The position numbers were made by a program, and so were the translations under genes. The notes under the pieces were generated by a model. That model ran no database searches. It was given only the letters and a program-made list of their open reading frames with translations, and had not been told where the DNA came from. A stretch of 64,000 bases of DNA from Ilyomonas sp964658445 (GTDB lineage: Bacteria; Bacteroidota; Bacteroidia; Chitinophagales; Chitinophagaceae). The stretch covers positions 1-64,000 of the forward strand of contig CAZZZH010000001.1 of the NCBI GenBank assembly GCA_964658445.1. The letters are read 5' to 3'. Positions 1-9,793 of the stretch are shown in pieces (position 1 is the stretch's first letter; each line of letters starts with the position of its first letter).

Positions 1-173
1 TATTGTTTTGTTTGTTTGATAGTCGGTGTAACGAAGGCTTGGCTAACATGCCGAACTGATATTTCTTAGTTTACTCCGTTGATTTGTTGATTGCTGATTA
101 AGGAATTACAATAGAATGGAAAGCTAAGCCATTTGACAAACACATGCTGAAGAAACAAAAAGCAATTTCCTTT

Positions 174-992
174 CTACTTATAATCATTTATGAAAAAATC
201 ATTCACGGTTTTATTGAAATCATCTTTGTGTTCCTTCAAGGTGGCGTGACCGGAATGAGGCACAATCCATAAGTAAGAATGTGGGATAGATTGTGCAATG
301 AGGAGTGTATGCGCCGGTTGAATGATGTCGTGGTCGCCGCCGATCACCAACGTTGGACAATGAATGGTTTTGAGCTCATCAGAAGAAATATGCGGCTCGA
401 TGTTCATCATGTGAACGAGCTTGAATTCATGCTTTATTTGTTTGGTTTGCGGCTTTGTTTTCAAAGAGTCTTCCTCAGCCAGACCTTCCTTATAAAAGGC
501 GCCTAATGCGCTGCTGTCGGGAAACAAATTAGCGCCTGTAACCGCCAGCTTTTTCACTTTTTCTGGATGACGAATGGCAAGCAGCAAACCATTGATGCCA
601 CCATCGCTCCAGCCAATTATATAGCACGAATCTAGGTGTAGAGAATCCAGCAACGCGCTCATATCGTCTGCCATCATTTCGTAAGTCAGCGTATCACTTT
701 CATCAATTGATTTGCCCTGCGCACGGCTATCCGGAAGAATGACTTTATAGTGCTGGGAAAAGAACGGAACCTGCATGTTAAAAGCGCCGCCGTTGCCACC
801 ATTACCGTGGATCATCAGCAAAGGTTTCCCGCTGCCATAGGTTTCATAATACATGCGAAAGCCGCGTGTAGTTATATACTTCCCGGCTTCACTGTTATCG
901 CCATAATGAACTGTATCGGAGGATGTTTTTGCAAAGGAAAGTTGTGCGCTGGCAATGAGGATACAGATGATAAGAAGGTGTTCCTTTTTCAT
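174..992 (-). CDS. secreted alpha/beta hydrolase
   Basis: A 272-residue alpha/beta-hydrolase-fold protein. The first ~21 residues are a signal peptide (hydrophobic core LLIICILIASA, then SFA-K), so it should be exported. The fold's landmarks are all present in order: an oxyanion-type HGNGGNGG loop near residue 62, the nucleophile elbow GWSDGG (Ser ~130), an acid in GGDHD (~220) and the catalytic His in HSGHATL (~249). Length fits a single-domain hydrolase with a short cap. The substrate cannot be read from the sequence; esterase or small-ester/lactone hydrolase roles are possible. It stands alone, with the MFS/kinase pair upstream on the same strand but separated by about 75 nt. Confidence 0.88.
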   Translation of the reverse strand: MKKEHLLIICILIASAQLSFAKTSSDTVHYGDNSEAGKYITTRGFRMYYETYGSGKPLLMIHGNGGNGGAFNMQVPFFSQHYKVILPDSRAQGKSIDESDTLTYEMMADDMSALLDSLHLDSCYIIGWSDGGINGLLLAIRHPEKVKKLAVTGANLFPDSSALGAFYKEGLAEEDSLKTKPQTKQIKHEFKLVHMMNIEPHISSDELKTIHCPTLVIGGDHDIIQPAHTLLIAQSIPHSYLWIVPHSGHATLKEHKDDFNKTVNDFFINDYK

Positions 993-1066
993 TATTACTA
1001 TTTATGAAAGCATTGAAAACATTGATATGCAAAGAAAGATAGGTATGGTGAGATTTACTTATGAAA

Positions 1067-2344
1067 TCAGTATTCCATCTTTCTTAGTGCCGGTGCTTTT
1101 ATCCAGGTGATGGCTACCACGAGCAAGGTCATACAGCCGCCAAAGACAACGGAAGGAATCACACCCATCAGTTTTGCCACCACGCCGCTTTCAAACTGCC
1201 CAAGCTCATTACTGCTGTTGATGAACATGGAGTTTACACTTGATACGCGTCCGCGCATGTGATCGGGCGTCTTCAACTGCGCAATGGTGCCACGAGTCAC
1301 CACGCTAATACCATCGAGCATGCCACTGAGCATCAACACCGCGAACGATAGCCAGAACAACTTGGAAATACCAAAAATAATGATACAAATGCCGAAGCCA
1401 GCTACCGCGTACATCAGTTTGGTGCCTTGCTTTTGTTTCATTGGAAACAAGGTAAGTATGATAACGATGATGATGGCGCCAAAATCAGACGCCGCGTTGA
1501 GAAACCCGAACCCTTCGGCACCGATATGCAAAATGTCTCTCGCAAAAACAGGTACCATCGCTACCGCGCCGCCAAACAACACGGCAAATAAATCGAGCGA
1601 GATAGCACCCAGCAATTCCTTGGTTTTAAATACGAAGGTTAAGCCTTCCCGAACACTGTCCCAGGTTCTTCTTTCGCCACGCTCATTAGCGGCCGGTTTC
1701 TTCTTCAGCAAAGACATAGAGAACAACGCAATTATTAACAGTGCACAAATAGAAATCAGCGTTCCGGTAATCCCAATATTGGCAATCAGTAAACCGCCCA
1801 CCGCATGACCTGTCACGGATGCAGACATATAAGTTCCCTGGTTCCAGGTAATGGCGTTTGGCAGTATCTCGCGCGGCACTATGTTGGCGACCAGGACATT
1901 GAAAGTAGAACCCGAAAAAGAACGCACGATACCCGTGCAGAATACAATACCATAGATAGCAATGGCAATGCTGTGATTGCCTAAATAGTTGGTTGTATAA
2001 TGGGTAGACAGAAGGAATAAAAGGATAGCCGCCACTACGTATAAAGAGATACAAATAAGCATCAGTTTTCGCTTCTCGCTGATGTCGATAACATGACCGG
2101 CATACAGCGCCAAACCTACAGCCGGTATTACTTCCGATAAGCCAATCAAGCCAATGGCAAAGGGATCGTTAGTGAGATTGTACACCCACCAGCCCAGTAC
2201 CGTAGTCAGCATTCGTAAACCCATTGTGTAGGTGAAGCGACACATCAGCAGGTTGCGGTATTCGGTAATGCCAACAGAGACGAAAGGGTTGTTTTTTTTA
2301 CTGGTGATTGTACTTTCTGTTTCTTCCATTCCAAGTGGTTTCAA
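1067..2344 (-). CDS. MFS transporter (EntS/MFS_3-like exporter)
   Basis: A 425-residue polytopic membrane protein with about 12 predicted hydrophobic segments. The N-terminal half has the pattern of the MFS_3 group (enterobactin exporter-like): a first helix around TYTMGLRMLTTVLGWWVYNL, then GLIGLSEVIPAVGLAL and a short charged loop DISEKRK between helices 2 and 3. The centre has the usual cytoplasmic linker (KKKPAANERGERRTWDSV, residues ~215-232). It starts only 15 nt after the stop of the deoxynucleoside kinase on the same strand, so the two are probably co-transcribed. Substrate unknown; drug or siderophore export are family-typical. Met6 is an alternative start. Confidence 0.88.
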   Translation of the reverse strand: MKPLGMEETESTITSKKNNPFVSVGITEYRNLLMCRFTYTMGLRMLTTVLGWWVYNLTNDPFAIGLIGLSEVIPAVGLALYAGHVIDISEKRKLMLICISLYVVAAILLFLLSTHYTTNYLGNHSIAIAIYGIVFCTGIVRSFSGSTFNVLVANIVPREILPNAITWNQGTYMSASVTGHAVGGLLIANIGITGTLISICALLIIALFSMSLLKKKPAANERGERRTWDSVREGLTFVFKTKELLGAISLDLFAVLFGGAVAMVPVFARDILHIGAEGFGFLNAASDFGAIIIVIILTLFPMKQKQGTKLMYAVAGFGICIIIFGISKLFWLSFAVLMLSGMLDGISVVTRGTIAQLKTPDHMRGRVSSVNSMFINSSNELGQFESGVVAKLMGVIPSVVFGGCMTLLVVAITWIKAPALRKMEY

Positions 2345-2359
2345 GTTAATAGTTGCGCA

Positions 2360-2989
2360 TCACGACAAGGTTATGTAATGCTGTTCATCAAAGTCTTTAT
2401 CCAATGCTTCAATGATAGCTTCAATATGTGTATCGTTGCTTAAGAAATCAGCCTCATCGGCTTCTACAAAAATGGTTTTGATGGCGTGCTGTTTTATATA
2501 ATTGGTGTATGTATCCTGTATGCTCTGCAGGTAGCTGTCAGGTATCTTCTGCTCGTAGCTGCGGTTGCGCTTTTTTATATTGCGCTGCAAACGGCTGATA
2601 GAACCGTGCAAATAAATAATCATATCGGGAAACACCAGTTGCTGTTGCATAATATCAAACAGCTTTTGAAACAGTTTGAACTCTTCTTCCGGCAGATTTA
2701 TTCTTGCAAACAACAGGCATTTGGTAAAGACATAATCTGATACCGTGATGCTTTGAAAAAGGTCGGTTTTAAACAGGTTATCCTTTAACTGTTTGTATCG
2801 CTCCGCCATGAAAAACAGTTCGAGCGGAAAAGCGTATTGCTTTGGGTTTTCATAAAATTTTGGCAGAAAAGGATTATCGGCAAACTCTTCCAATATCAGT
2901 CTTGCGTTTAATCTTTTCGCCAGCAGATGCGCCAGCGTTGTTTTCCCGGCTCCTATATTCCCTTCGATTGTAATAAAGCGGTGTTGCAT
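2360..2989 (-). CDS. deoxynucleoside kinase
   Basis: A P-loop deoxynucleoside kinase that phosphorylates deoxynucleosides in the salvage pathway. The P-loop GNIGAGKTT lies right at the N-terminus. I placed the start at the Met of MQHRFITIEG because the family normally begins 6-8 residues before this strand; an upstream in-frame ATG at 3022 would add 11 residues (MANISLLLNFL). Later landmarks are the helix EEFADNPFLPKFY, the region DYVFTKCLLFA, and an Arg-rich lid IKKRNRSYEQKI at about residue 135. Length of about 209 residues is typical. It is followed closely by the MFS gene, which suggests a joint transcript. Confidence 0.87.
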   Translation of the reverse strand: MQHRFITIEGNIGAGKTTLAHLLAKRLNARLILEEFADNPFLPKFYENPKQYAFPLELFFMAERYKQLKDNLFKTDLFQSITVSDYVFTKCLLFARINLPEEEFKLFQKLFDIMQQQLVFPDMIIYLHGSISRLQRNIKKRNRSYEQKIPDSYLQSIQDTYTNYIKQHAIKTIFVEADEADFLSNDTHIEAIIEALDKDFDEQHYITLS

Positions 2990-3094
2990 GAGGAAATTCA
3001 AAAGTAGGGAAATGTTAGCCAACTGTCACTTGTCAGCGGTCAATGGCAGGCGGCGTTCGGTTGGCTATTGATGCTCAGCGGTTCGGCTTTCTCT

Positions 3095-3102
3095 TAACTT
3101 TG
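3095..3102 (+). promoter_or_regulatory. candidate Bacteroidota -7 element for lpd
   Basis: TAACTTTG fits the Bacteroidota -7 consensus TAnnTTTG and lies about 105 nt before the lpd start. A TTG that could act as the -33 element sits at 3068-3070, but the spacer of 24 nt is longer than the usual 19-21. Inferred from consensus only. Confidence 0.3.
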
Positions 3103-3206
3103 TGATTTGCTCTATTCGGGTTAATTTCGCAGGCTGAAAAACAAAATACGATTGCTGTTGCGTACGAACGAACAGTAATCTTTATAAGTAAAAATCAAAT
3201 CAATTT

Positions 3207-4616
3207 ATGGCATACGATGTAGTAGTTCTTGGTAGCGGACCGGGCGGTTATCCGGCAGCTATCCGTGCTTCTCAGCTTGGTTTTAAAGTGGCAATTATTG
3301 AAAAGGAAAGTCTTGGCGGCATCTGCCTCAACTGGGGTTGCATTCCTACCAAGGCATTAATAAAAAGTGCCAATGTGTACGACTATGCAAAACATAGCCA
3401 GGCATACGGTATTAACGTAGAAAACGCGTCACCCGATTTTGGCGGCGTCATCAAACGCAGCCGCGGCGTGGCAGATAAAATGAACAAAGGCGTTGCCTTC
3501 CTCATGAAGAAAAATAAAATCGACGTCATCATGGGTTATGGTACGCTGACTGGCAAAGGCAAGATAGAAGTGAAGGCAGCCGATGGCAGCAAACAAACGG
3601 TTGAAGGCAAGCACATCATCATTGCAACTGGTGGCAGAAGCCGCGAATTGCCCAACCTGAAACAGGATGGTAAAAAAGTAGTCGGCTACCGCGAAGCGAT
3701 GGTGTTGCCCGAGCAACCCAAGAGCATGATTATCGTTGGCAGCGGTGCCATCGGTGTTGAGTTTGCCTATGTGTACGCCACAATGGGAACCAAGGTTACC
3801 ATTGTTGAGTTCCTGCCGCGCATTGTGCCGGTTGAAGATGAAGAGATTTCTAAAGAACTGGAAAAGCAGTTTAAGAAGCAAGGTATCGAGATTATGACCA
3901 ACTCAACGGTTGAATCGGTTGATACAAGCGGCAATGGCGTAAAAGCACAGGTGAAAAAGCCTGATGGCAGCACCGTAACCCTGGAAGCAGATATCGTGTT
4001 AAGCGCTGTTGGTGTTGTAGCAAATGTGGAAGGCATTGGCCTGGAAACCGTAGGCGTAAAAGTAGAAAAGGGCAAAGTGGTGGTTGATAAATATCAGCAA
4101 ACAAATGTACCGGGCTTTTATTCTATCGGTGATTGCACGCCCAACCAGGCATTAGCACACAAAGCCACAAAAGAAGGCATTAATGTAGCCGAATACATTG
4201 GTTTCTTAGAAAAGAAATCGGCTCACGCACCGGAAGTAATGGATTATGCAAACATTCCGGGCTGTACCTATTGCACACCCGAAATTGCTTCAGTTGGTTT
4301 TACTGAAAAAGGCGCAAAAGATGCCGGCTATGAAATAAAAGTGGGTAAGTTTCCCTTTATCGCAAGCGGCAAGGCAACGGCCGCCGGCGCCACCGATGGT
4401 TTTGTAAAAGTAATCTACGATGCCAAGTACGGCGAGCTGCTTGGTGCGCACATGATTGGTGCTAACGTTACCGAAATGATTGCCGAAATTTCAGTTGCGC
4501 GTAAACTTGAAACGACAGCACACGAAATACTAAACGCTGTGCATCCGCACCCGACCATGAGCGAAGCGGTGAAAGAAGCCACTGCAGTTGCGTATGGAGA
4601 AGCAACGGATATTTAA
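3207..4616 (+). CDS. lpdA: dihydrolipoyl dehydrogenase (E3)
   Basis: A 469-residue flavoprotein that reoxidises dihydrolipoamide in the pyruvate and 2-oxoglutarate dehydrogenase complexes and the glycine cleavage system, using FAD and NAD+. Seen in order: the FAD-binding GSGPGGYPAA at the N-terminus, the redox-active disulfide in GGICLNWGCIPTKA (Cys ~40 and ~45), the NAD-binding GSGAIGVEFAY (~177-187), a second FAD contact YSIGDC (~307) and the C-terminal dimer motif HPHPTMSE with the catalytic His (~446). Length is standard and nothing is missing. It is monocistronic, ending in a strong terminator 27 nt downstream. Confidence 0.97.
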   Translation: MAYDVVVLGSGPGGYPAAIRASQLGFKVAIIEKESLGGICLNWGCIPTKALIKSANVYDYAKHSQAYGINVENASPDFGGVIKRSRGVADKMNKGVAFLMKKNKIDVIMGYGTLTGKGKIEVKAADGSKQTVEGKHIIIATGGRSRELPNLKQDGKKVVGYREAMVLPEQPKSMIIVGSGAIGVEFAYVYATMGTKVTIVEFLPRIVPVEDEEISKELEKQFKKQGIEIMTNSTVESVDTSGNGVKAQVKKPDGSTVTLEADIVLSAVGVVANVEGIGLETVGVKVEKGKVVVDKYQQTNVPGFYSIGDCTPNQALAHKATKEGINVAEYIGFLEKKSAHAPEVMDYANIPGCTYCTPEIASVGFTEKGAKDAGYEIKVGKFPFIASGKATAAGATDGFVKVIYDAKYGELLGAHMIGANVTEMIAEISVARKLETTAHEILNAVHPHPTMSEAVKEATAVAYGEATDI

Positions 4617-4643
4617 GAACGCATTTTTTACATACTTACCGAA

Positions 4644-4692
4644 ACAGGTGCTGGCATGTGGCTCGTCCACAAAGCCGGCACCTGTTTTTTTT
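4644..4692 (+). terminator. Rho-independent terminator of lpdA
   Basis: A stem of 12 bp with one G-U pair (ACAGGTGCTGGC against GCCGGCACCTGT), extended internally by TGTGG/CCACA, followed by eight T residues. It closes the lpdA transcript and makes any start of the next gene upstream of about 4700 unlikely. Confidence 0.88.
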
Positions 4693-4750
4693 GCAAAACC
4701 GTCGCCGTGTTTTATTTTTAAGTTCTTATTTCATCTTTATGCCACCGGGT

Positions 4751-5407
4751 ATGAACAACGAAACATTACTGCTTCAGCAGATTGACCGGCAAAACGATGT
4801 CATTGGTTTTTTGCAAAAAGAAAATGCCTGTTTCAGACAAATTATTCAAACCTATCTTTTGGGTAAACTTGCGGCAACGCACTCAGAACTGGCACTTGTA
4901 AAGACATTGGTTGAAAATAGCCACCCGCACAATGCCTTTGGGAGGGAAAGCGAAGGAAACAGTGGAAGCCACCTTTTCCCCGCTCACCATCGCGAAGGAA
5001 TGAATGGGAACCGCAGTTTCCATCGTAACAGTAAAGAAGGAAACAGTGAAAGTTACAATTTCCATCGTGGCGGTGACGAAGGAAACTGTGAGAACCAAAG
5101 TTTCTTTAGCTACAGCAGCAAAGGAAACAATAAAGAATACGTCACTGCGGTGGCAGCACGTATGCGTCCGTTTATGAAATATTCCACGCAGTTATCCCTT
5201 GTAAACACGGCTCTTATTCTCCTGCACTTGCACAACGATCCGGCGACGCCGTTGCCACATCTGCGCAAGCTTACCGGCTTGTCTGAAGATGGTATGGCAA
5301 AACGCATTATGGCATTAAAGAAGGCTGCGTTGATCGTAAGGCAAAGCGCGCCGCTGCGATATATTCTTACGGAGAAAGCAAAAGGTTTGCTCGAAGAAAA
5401 GCGGTGA
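4751..5407 (+). CDS. hypothetical DNA-binding-like protein with internal 14-residue repeats
   Basis: About 218 residues when started at the ATG of MNNETLLLQQ; an ATG 12 nt earlier (MPPG) is also possible, while more upstream starts fall in the terminator hairpin. Residues ~1-50 look like a coiled coil (LLLQQIDRQNDVIGFLQKEN). Residues ~68-125 consist of four 14-residue repeats opening with EGN or EGM. The last ~90 residues resemble a winged helix-turn-helix: helices around LSLVNTALILLHLHN, a recognition-type stretch LRKLTGLSEDGMAKRIMALKKAAL and a wing-like YILTEKAKGLL. A transcriptional regulator is an inference. I do not recognise a named family. Confidence 0.7.
   Translation: MNNETLLLQQIDRQNDVIGFLQKENACFRQIIQTYLLGKLAATHSELALVKTLVENSHPHNAFGRESEGNSGSHLFPAHHREGMNGNRSFHRNSKEGNSESYNFHRGGDEGNCENQSFFSYSSKGNNKEYVTAVAARMRPFMKYSTQLSLVNTALILLHLHNDPATPLPHLRKLTGLSEDGMAKRIMALKKAALIVRQSAPLRYILTEKAKGLLEEKR
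4952..5119 (+). repeat. four tandem 42-bp coding repeats
   Basis: Four consecutive 42-nt units (4952, 4994, 5036, 5078) each begin GAAGGAA and encode 14-residue blocks opening with EGN/EGM; a partial fifth unit (AAAGGAAACAATAAAGAA) follows. The units are diverged, so this is an old in-frame expansion, with a spacer-like composition rich in Asn, Ser and Gly. Confidence 0.85.
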
Positions 5408-5575
5408 TGTTAGTACGATGACAATAGCCGCCGTCATAAAGCCAGCGCTAACACAGTTGAAGGTGAAATGGTAAAAACGGAAGCCAGTTTCAGACCTACT
5501 GAGCCTAATTTTTGTTTAGTAAACAATTTTTCCTGCCCGGTCTTACCTTTCGCCTGCAACAAATTAAATACAACC

Positions 5576-6010
5576 TCACGAGGTATGATCGCTCACAATC
5601 AACCATTGTCCGTTTATCTTTTGAAACAGCAAATCAAAGTATCCGGTGGGCGTATCTCGGTCTCTGATCAACGTAAATTTTCCCACTACAAAAAAGTAAT
5701 CCGGAGAGAGCTTCTTTACTTTTATTAAGTCAAAAGAAAGCACACCCATTGCGGCTTTGTTGGGATAACCGCGTTTGTAATGCGCCAGCGTACTGTCCCA
5801 GCCATAGGTTACGCCTTTACTGCCAATGAACAGGATAGAATCTGTGTGGGCATAACTCAGCATAAAGCCATCAATATCGCCGCCGTTCCAGGCTACTACC
5901 TGTGCAGTTAGTACATCTCTTACTCTTTGTTCATCAGAAATAATCTGTGCTTTTGATACGAAGCAAACAGCAATGAGCAGCCATCCTGTTATCAATGATT
6001 TCAGGTTCAT
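5576..6010 (-). CDS. secreted SnoaL/NTF2-like protein (DUF4440 type)
   Basis: A 144-residue protein with a signal peptide (LITGWLLIAVCFVSKA-Q, cleavage near residue 22) followed by a single cone-shaped NTF2/SnoaL-like domain: the helix DEQRVRDVLTAQVVAWNGGDIDGFMLSY and the tryptophan-rich strand pattern ending FQKINGQWLIVSDHTS are typical of the DUF4440 group. These domains bind small ligands or act as accessory folds, and catalysis cannot be claimed. The gene is single, convergent with 4751-5407 and divergent from smc. Confidence 0.82.
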   Translation of the reverse strand: MNLKSLITGWLLIAVCFVSKAQIISDEQRVRDVLTAQVVAWNGGDIDGFMLSYAHTDSILFIGSKGVTYGWDSTLAHYKRGYPNKAAMGVLSFDLIKVKKLSPDYFFVVGKFTLIRDRDTPTGYFDLLFQKINGQWLIVSDHTS

Positions 6011-6165
6011 GTTTTTGTTTATAAAAATAGAAAAAGATTGCTGTTCATTTTGATAAGCTCTTGGCTGTGAACCTCGCCATGGGCGAAAGATTATATCCTT
6101 TCATAGCAAAGCATATGCATGTTGCTATTTTCTTTTATGTTCGCAGTTGAGAAAATAGAGAAAAC

Positions 6166-9100
6166 TTGCGCTTAAAATCATTAGAAATAAAAGGCTTTAA
6201 AAGCTTTGCCGATAAAACAGTTATATCTTTTGATGAAGGTATCACCGGTATTATTGGACCGAATGGCTGTGGCAAATCCAACATTTTGGATGGGGTGACG
6301 TGGGCTGTGGCAAAAGCAATATCATCGACAGTATCCGGTGGGTCATTGGCGAACAAAAGATCTCTGCTTTGCGCAGCGAAAACTTAGAAGCTCTCGTGTT
6401 CAACGGCAGCAAGACCCGTAGCGCCAGTGGACTTGCTGAAGTGAGCCTTACGTTTGAAAATAACAGGCATTTGTTGCCTACCGAATTTACTACGGTCACG
6501 GTTACGCGCCGCTTTTATAAAAATGGAGAAAGCGAATACCGTTTGAATGATGTGAACTGCCGTCTGAAAGACATTCACAACCTGTTTATGGATACCGGCA
6601 TCAGCAACGACAGCTATGCCATCATAGAACTGGCGATGGTGGATGATATTATTAAAGACAAAGAAAACAGCCGCCGCAGAATGCTGGAGCAGGCGGCTGG
6701 TATTACCATTTATAAAACAAGGAAGAAAGAAGCCAAAGCCAAACTGGAAGCCACGGAAGCCGACATTAACCGCATCGAAGACTTGCTGTTCGAAATTAAT
6801 AACCAACTAAAAACATTAGAGAGTCAGTCGAAGAAAGCAGAAAGATATTACGAGATAAAAAAGGAATACAAAGCGGTTTCGATAGAGCTTGCAAAAGCAT
6901 CGCTGACGGGCTTTTCGGATACCTACAAAGACCTTCACGAACGGCAGGAAGAAGAAGCGAAAAAGCGTGCAGCGCTTGACGTTGACATTCATGCCGAAGA
7001 AAATAATTTAGAAGAAAGCCGGAATAGTTTTGCTACCAAAGAAGCCGCTTTACAAACCTTGCAGCAAGCCTTTAGCCACCTGCTGCAGGAACTGCGCGCA
7101 AGAGAAAACGAACGGAATTTAGCAAAGCAAAAACTACAATACCAGTTAGAAAAAGAAGAAAGCATTAAAGCGTTTTTACAAGGTGCGCAAGGGCAGGTAA
7201 AGTCACTGACAGAATCCATTGATCGCACCAAAGAACGTGTGCAGGAAGAAGATGATGAAGTGTATGCTTTGCAGCAGCGCATTCACCTGGCGAAACTGGA
7301 AAGCGATGAAAAGCGCAATGTGTGGGACGAAAAAAGAAAGCAGACCGATGTATTGCGAAGCCGCTTTCAGCAATTGCAGAAAGAACAGTTTGAAGCTGAA
7401 AAAAAGGTGGCGGTTGCTGAGGCAGAAATTTTGAACCTGCAACGCAGTCATGCCCAACTGACCGAGGAGCAAGCTGGACGGGACGCGCAACTAACACATC
7501 TGCAAACAGAACTTTCAAGCCGGCAGACATTGGTGGAAGAAAAGCGCGTGTTGCTGGAAGGTGTGAAGGAAGCGAATGAACGAATAAGAACTGCTATTAG
7601 CGAAGCACAGTCACAGTTGGAAAGCGTAAGGAACCAACTGGCGAAAGACATGCGTGTGCTGGATGCTAAGCGCAATGAACACGACTTGCTAAAGAGTCTT
7701 GTTGACAGCATGGAAGGCTACCCGGAAAGTGTAAAGTTTTTGCACAACAACACCAACTGGAACCATAAAGCACCCATCCTTTCCGATGTAATTTATGTAG
7801 ATGAAGAATACCGGACTGCGATAGAAAACCTGCTGGAAGTTTACCTGAATTATTACATCGTTGCTACACGGGAAGAAGCCATGCAGGCTGTTCATTTACT
7901 CGATGAAAACAAAAAAGGGAAAGCCAACTTTTTTATTCTAAACAAACTTCAGGAAAGAAGAGCAACTGATGTTTCTTCAACCCATGAAATGGTTAGGGCC
8001 TTGGATGTAATAGAAGTAGATAAGCCGTATCAAAAGCTGGCTGACTATTTATTAGGCAATGTGTTTATTGCCGATAAGGAGGATACAGAAACCAGTGCCG
8101 GCGCGGTATTGCTACAGAAAAGCGGCAAGCTGGTCAGGGGTGAATATACATTGTCGGGTGGCAGCGTTGGCTTGTTTGAAGGAAAGAAAATAGGTCGTGC
8201 CAAGAACCTTGAAAAGTTGCATGAAGACATTGTATTGCAGGACGCTGTCGTACAGGCTGCACAGAAAGAAATTAAACATTGGCAGAACGAGATAGCCGCT
8301 TTGCAGCAGGCCTTAAAGGACAAGGATATAACCGCGTTGCAAAAGGAAATTAATGAGCTGTCTAATGCGGTATTTGTAAATAAAAATAAGATAGAAACCC
8401 TGCACACGGCACAGCAGCAAATGCAGCAGCGGCTGGGGGATACTACCGCGAAATTAAAAGCTGCTCAGCATGAAATAGCTAAGGCACGCCAGACTCTGCA
8501 ACAACTGGATGAGCGCCTGCAAAGTATGCTGGCAGAAGCCGAAGCGGCAGAGCAAAATAATAAAGCCGCTGAAGAAGAATACAGAGCGGCAGCAGCTCAC
8601 TACAACGAAATTAACCTGCAACTGATGCGGCAGCAAAACAAGGTGCAGACCTTGCAGCAGGAGCTTTCTTACCAGCAAAACCAACTGCAGCAATTGGGAA
8701 CGCAGATGCAGAGCAATACAAAGCAGTTGCAGGCTTCGGCATCGCTGATAGAAGAGAGCTATGCCGTGATAGAACAAACAGAAGCAGCGCTGCAGCAATT
8801 GGAAAGCGATAAAGAAGCTTCGGAGCAGCAGGTAAATGCATTGAACAAAGAATATTACAACCTTCGCAATGCGCTGCAAGAGCGGGAAAGTGCGTTGCGG
8901 CTGAAAGTAAAAAGCCGCGAGCTGGCAGACCAGGTGGTGAATGAACTAAAAGACAAGCTGAATGAGCTGAAGCTGCAACTGGCAGGCATGAAAGAACGCC
9001 TGCTGGTAGAGTTTAAAATTGTGCTGGAGGAGATCATGGAACAGCCACGCACTACTACCACTTCTTTGGATGATCTGCAGGCATTGAGCGATAAGATGAA

Positions 9101-9722
9101 GAAGCGGTTAGAGAACATCGGTGAGATTAACCCGACAGCAGTGGAAGCCTTTACTGAAATGAAAAAGCGCTACGAGTTTATCCTGGAACAGAAGAACGAT
9201 CTGATATCGGCAAAAACAAGTTTGCTGCAAATGATAGAAGAGGTGGAAACGAGTGCCAACCAGCAATTTTTGGAGACATTCAATAAAGTGCGCGATAATT
9301 TTCAGCGTGTGTTCAAAGCCTTGTTTACGGAAGAAGATACGGCAGACCTGATACTGGAAAACCCGGATAATTTAGCTGAAACAAGTATTGATATTGTAGC
9401 CAAGCCAAAAGGAAAACGACCTTCTTCGATTACGCAGTTAAGTGGGGGTGAAAAGACATTGACGGCAACTGCTTTATTGTTTTCTATTTACCTCATTAAG
9501 CCAGCACCGTTCTGTATTCTGGACGAAGTGGATGCGCCGCTGGATGATGCAAACGTGGGTAAGTTTACGAACATGATTAAGCAGTTCAGCAACAACTCGC
9601 AGTTTATTATTGTTACGCACAACAAGACCACCATGAGCACGGTAGATGTGATTTATGGTGTAACCATGCAGGAGCCGGGCGTAAGCAAATTAGTGCCGGT
9701 TGACTTCCGGAATTTGAATTAG
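6166..9722 (+). CDS. smc: chromosome segregation ATPase SMC, reading frame broken in the P-loop
   Basis: SMC of about 1180 residues, organising and segregating chromosomes with ScpAB. The expected N-terminus starts at a TTG (6166) with RLKSLEIKGFKSFADKTVI and reaches the Walker A sequence GPNGCGKSN. There a second, diverged Walker A copy follows in another frame, so the first frame stops at 6387 while the rest of the protein reads from 6300 (GCGKSNIIDSIRWVIGEQ). Beyond this everything is normal: long coiled coils, a hinge around SMEGYPESVKFL to about 8200, and the C-terminal head with signature LSGGEKTL and Walker B FCILDEVDAPLDD. As given, the gene would not make an intact protein, although smc is normally important; an assembly or sequencing error is a real possibility. 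Confidence 0.9.
6265..6341 (+). repeat. duplicated Walker A segment in smc
   Basis: 6265-6302 encodes GCGKSNILDGVT and 6303-6341 encodes GCGKSNIIDSIRW in the +2-shifted frame. The units are 38 and 39 nt. Had one more G been present in the GGG at the junction (6302-6304), both copies would sit in one frame. Codons differ at most positions, so the extra copy is not a fresh duplication of its neighbour. Confidence 0.85.
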
Positions 9723-9793
9723 AAATAAGATGAGGCAGAGGGAAAGATTATCTGCAGAAGCATCATTGTAAATAATCTATAACAGGGCTTGAT

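Noticed and set aside
3429..3881. Long antisense frames across lpdA, and similar ones across smc.
   Set aside because: They mirror well-conserved enzymes, and their His/Leu-rich or Ser-rich composition is typical of antisense shadows.
5468..5728. Plus-strand frame overlapping the DUF4440 gene.
   Set aside because: Antisense to a gene with a clear signal peptide and domain; no independent support.
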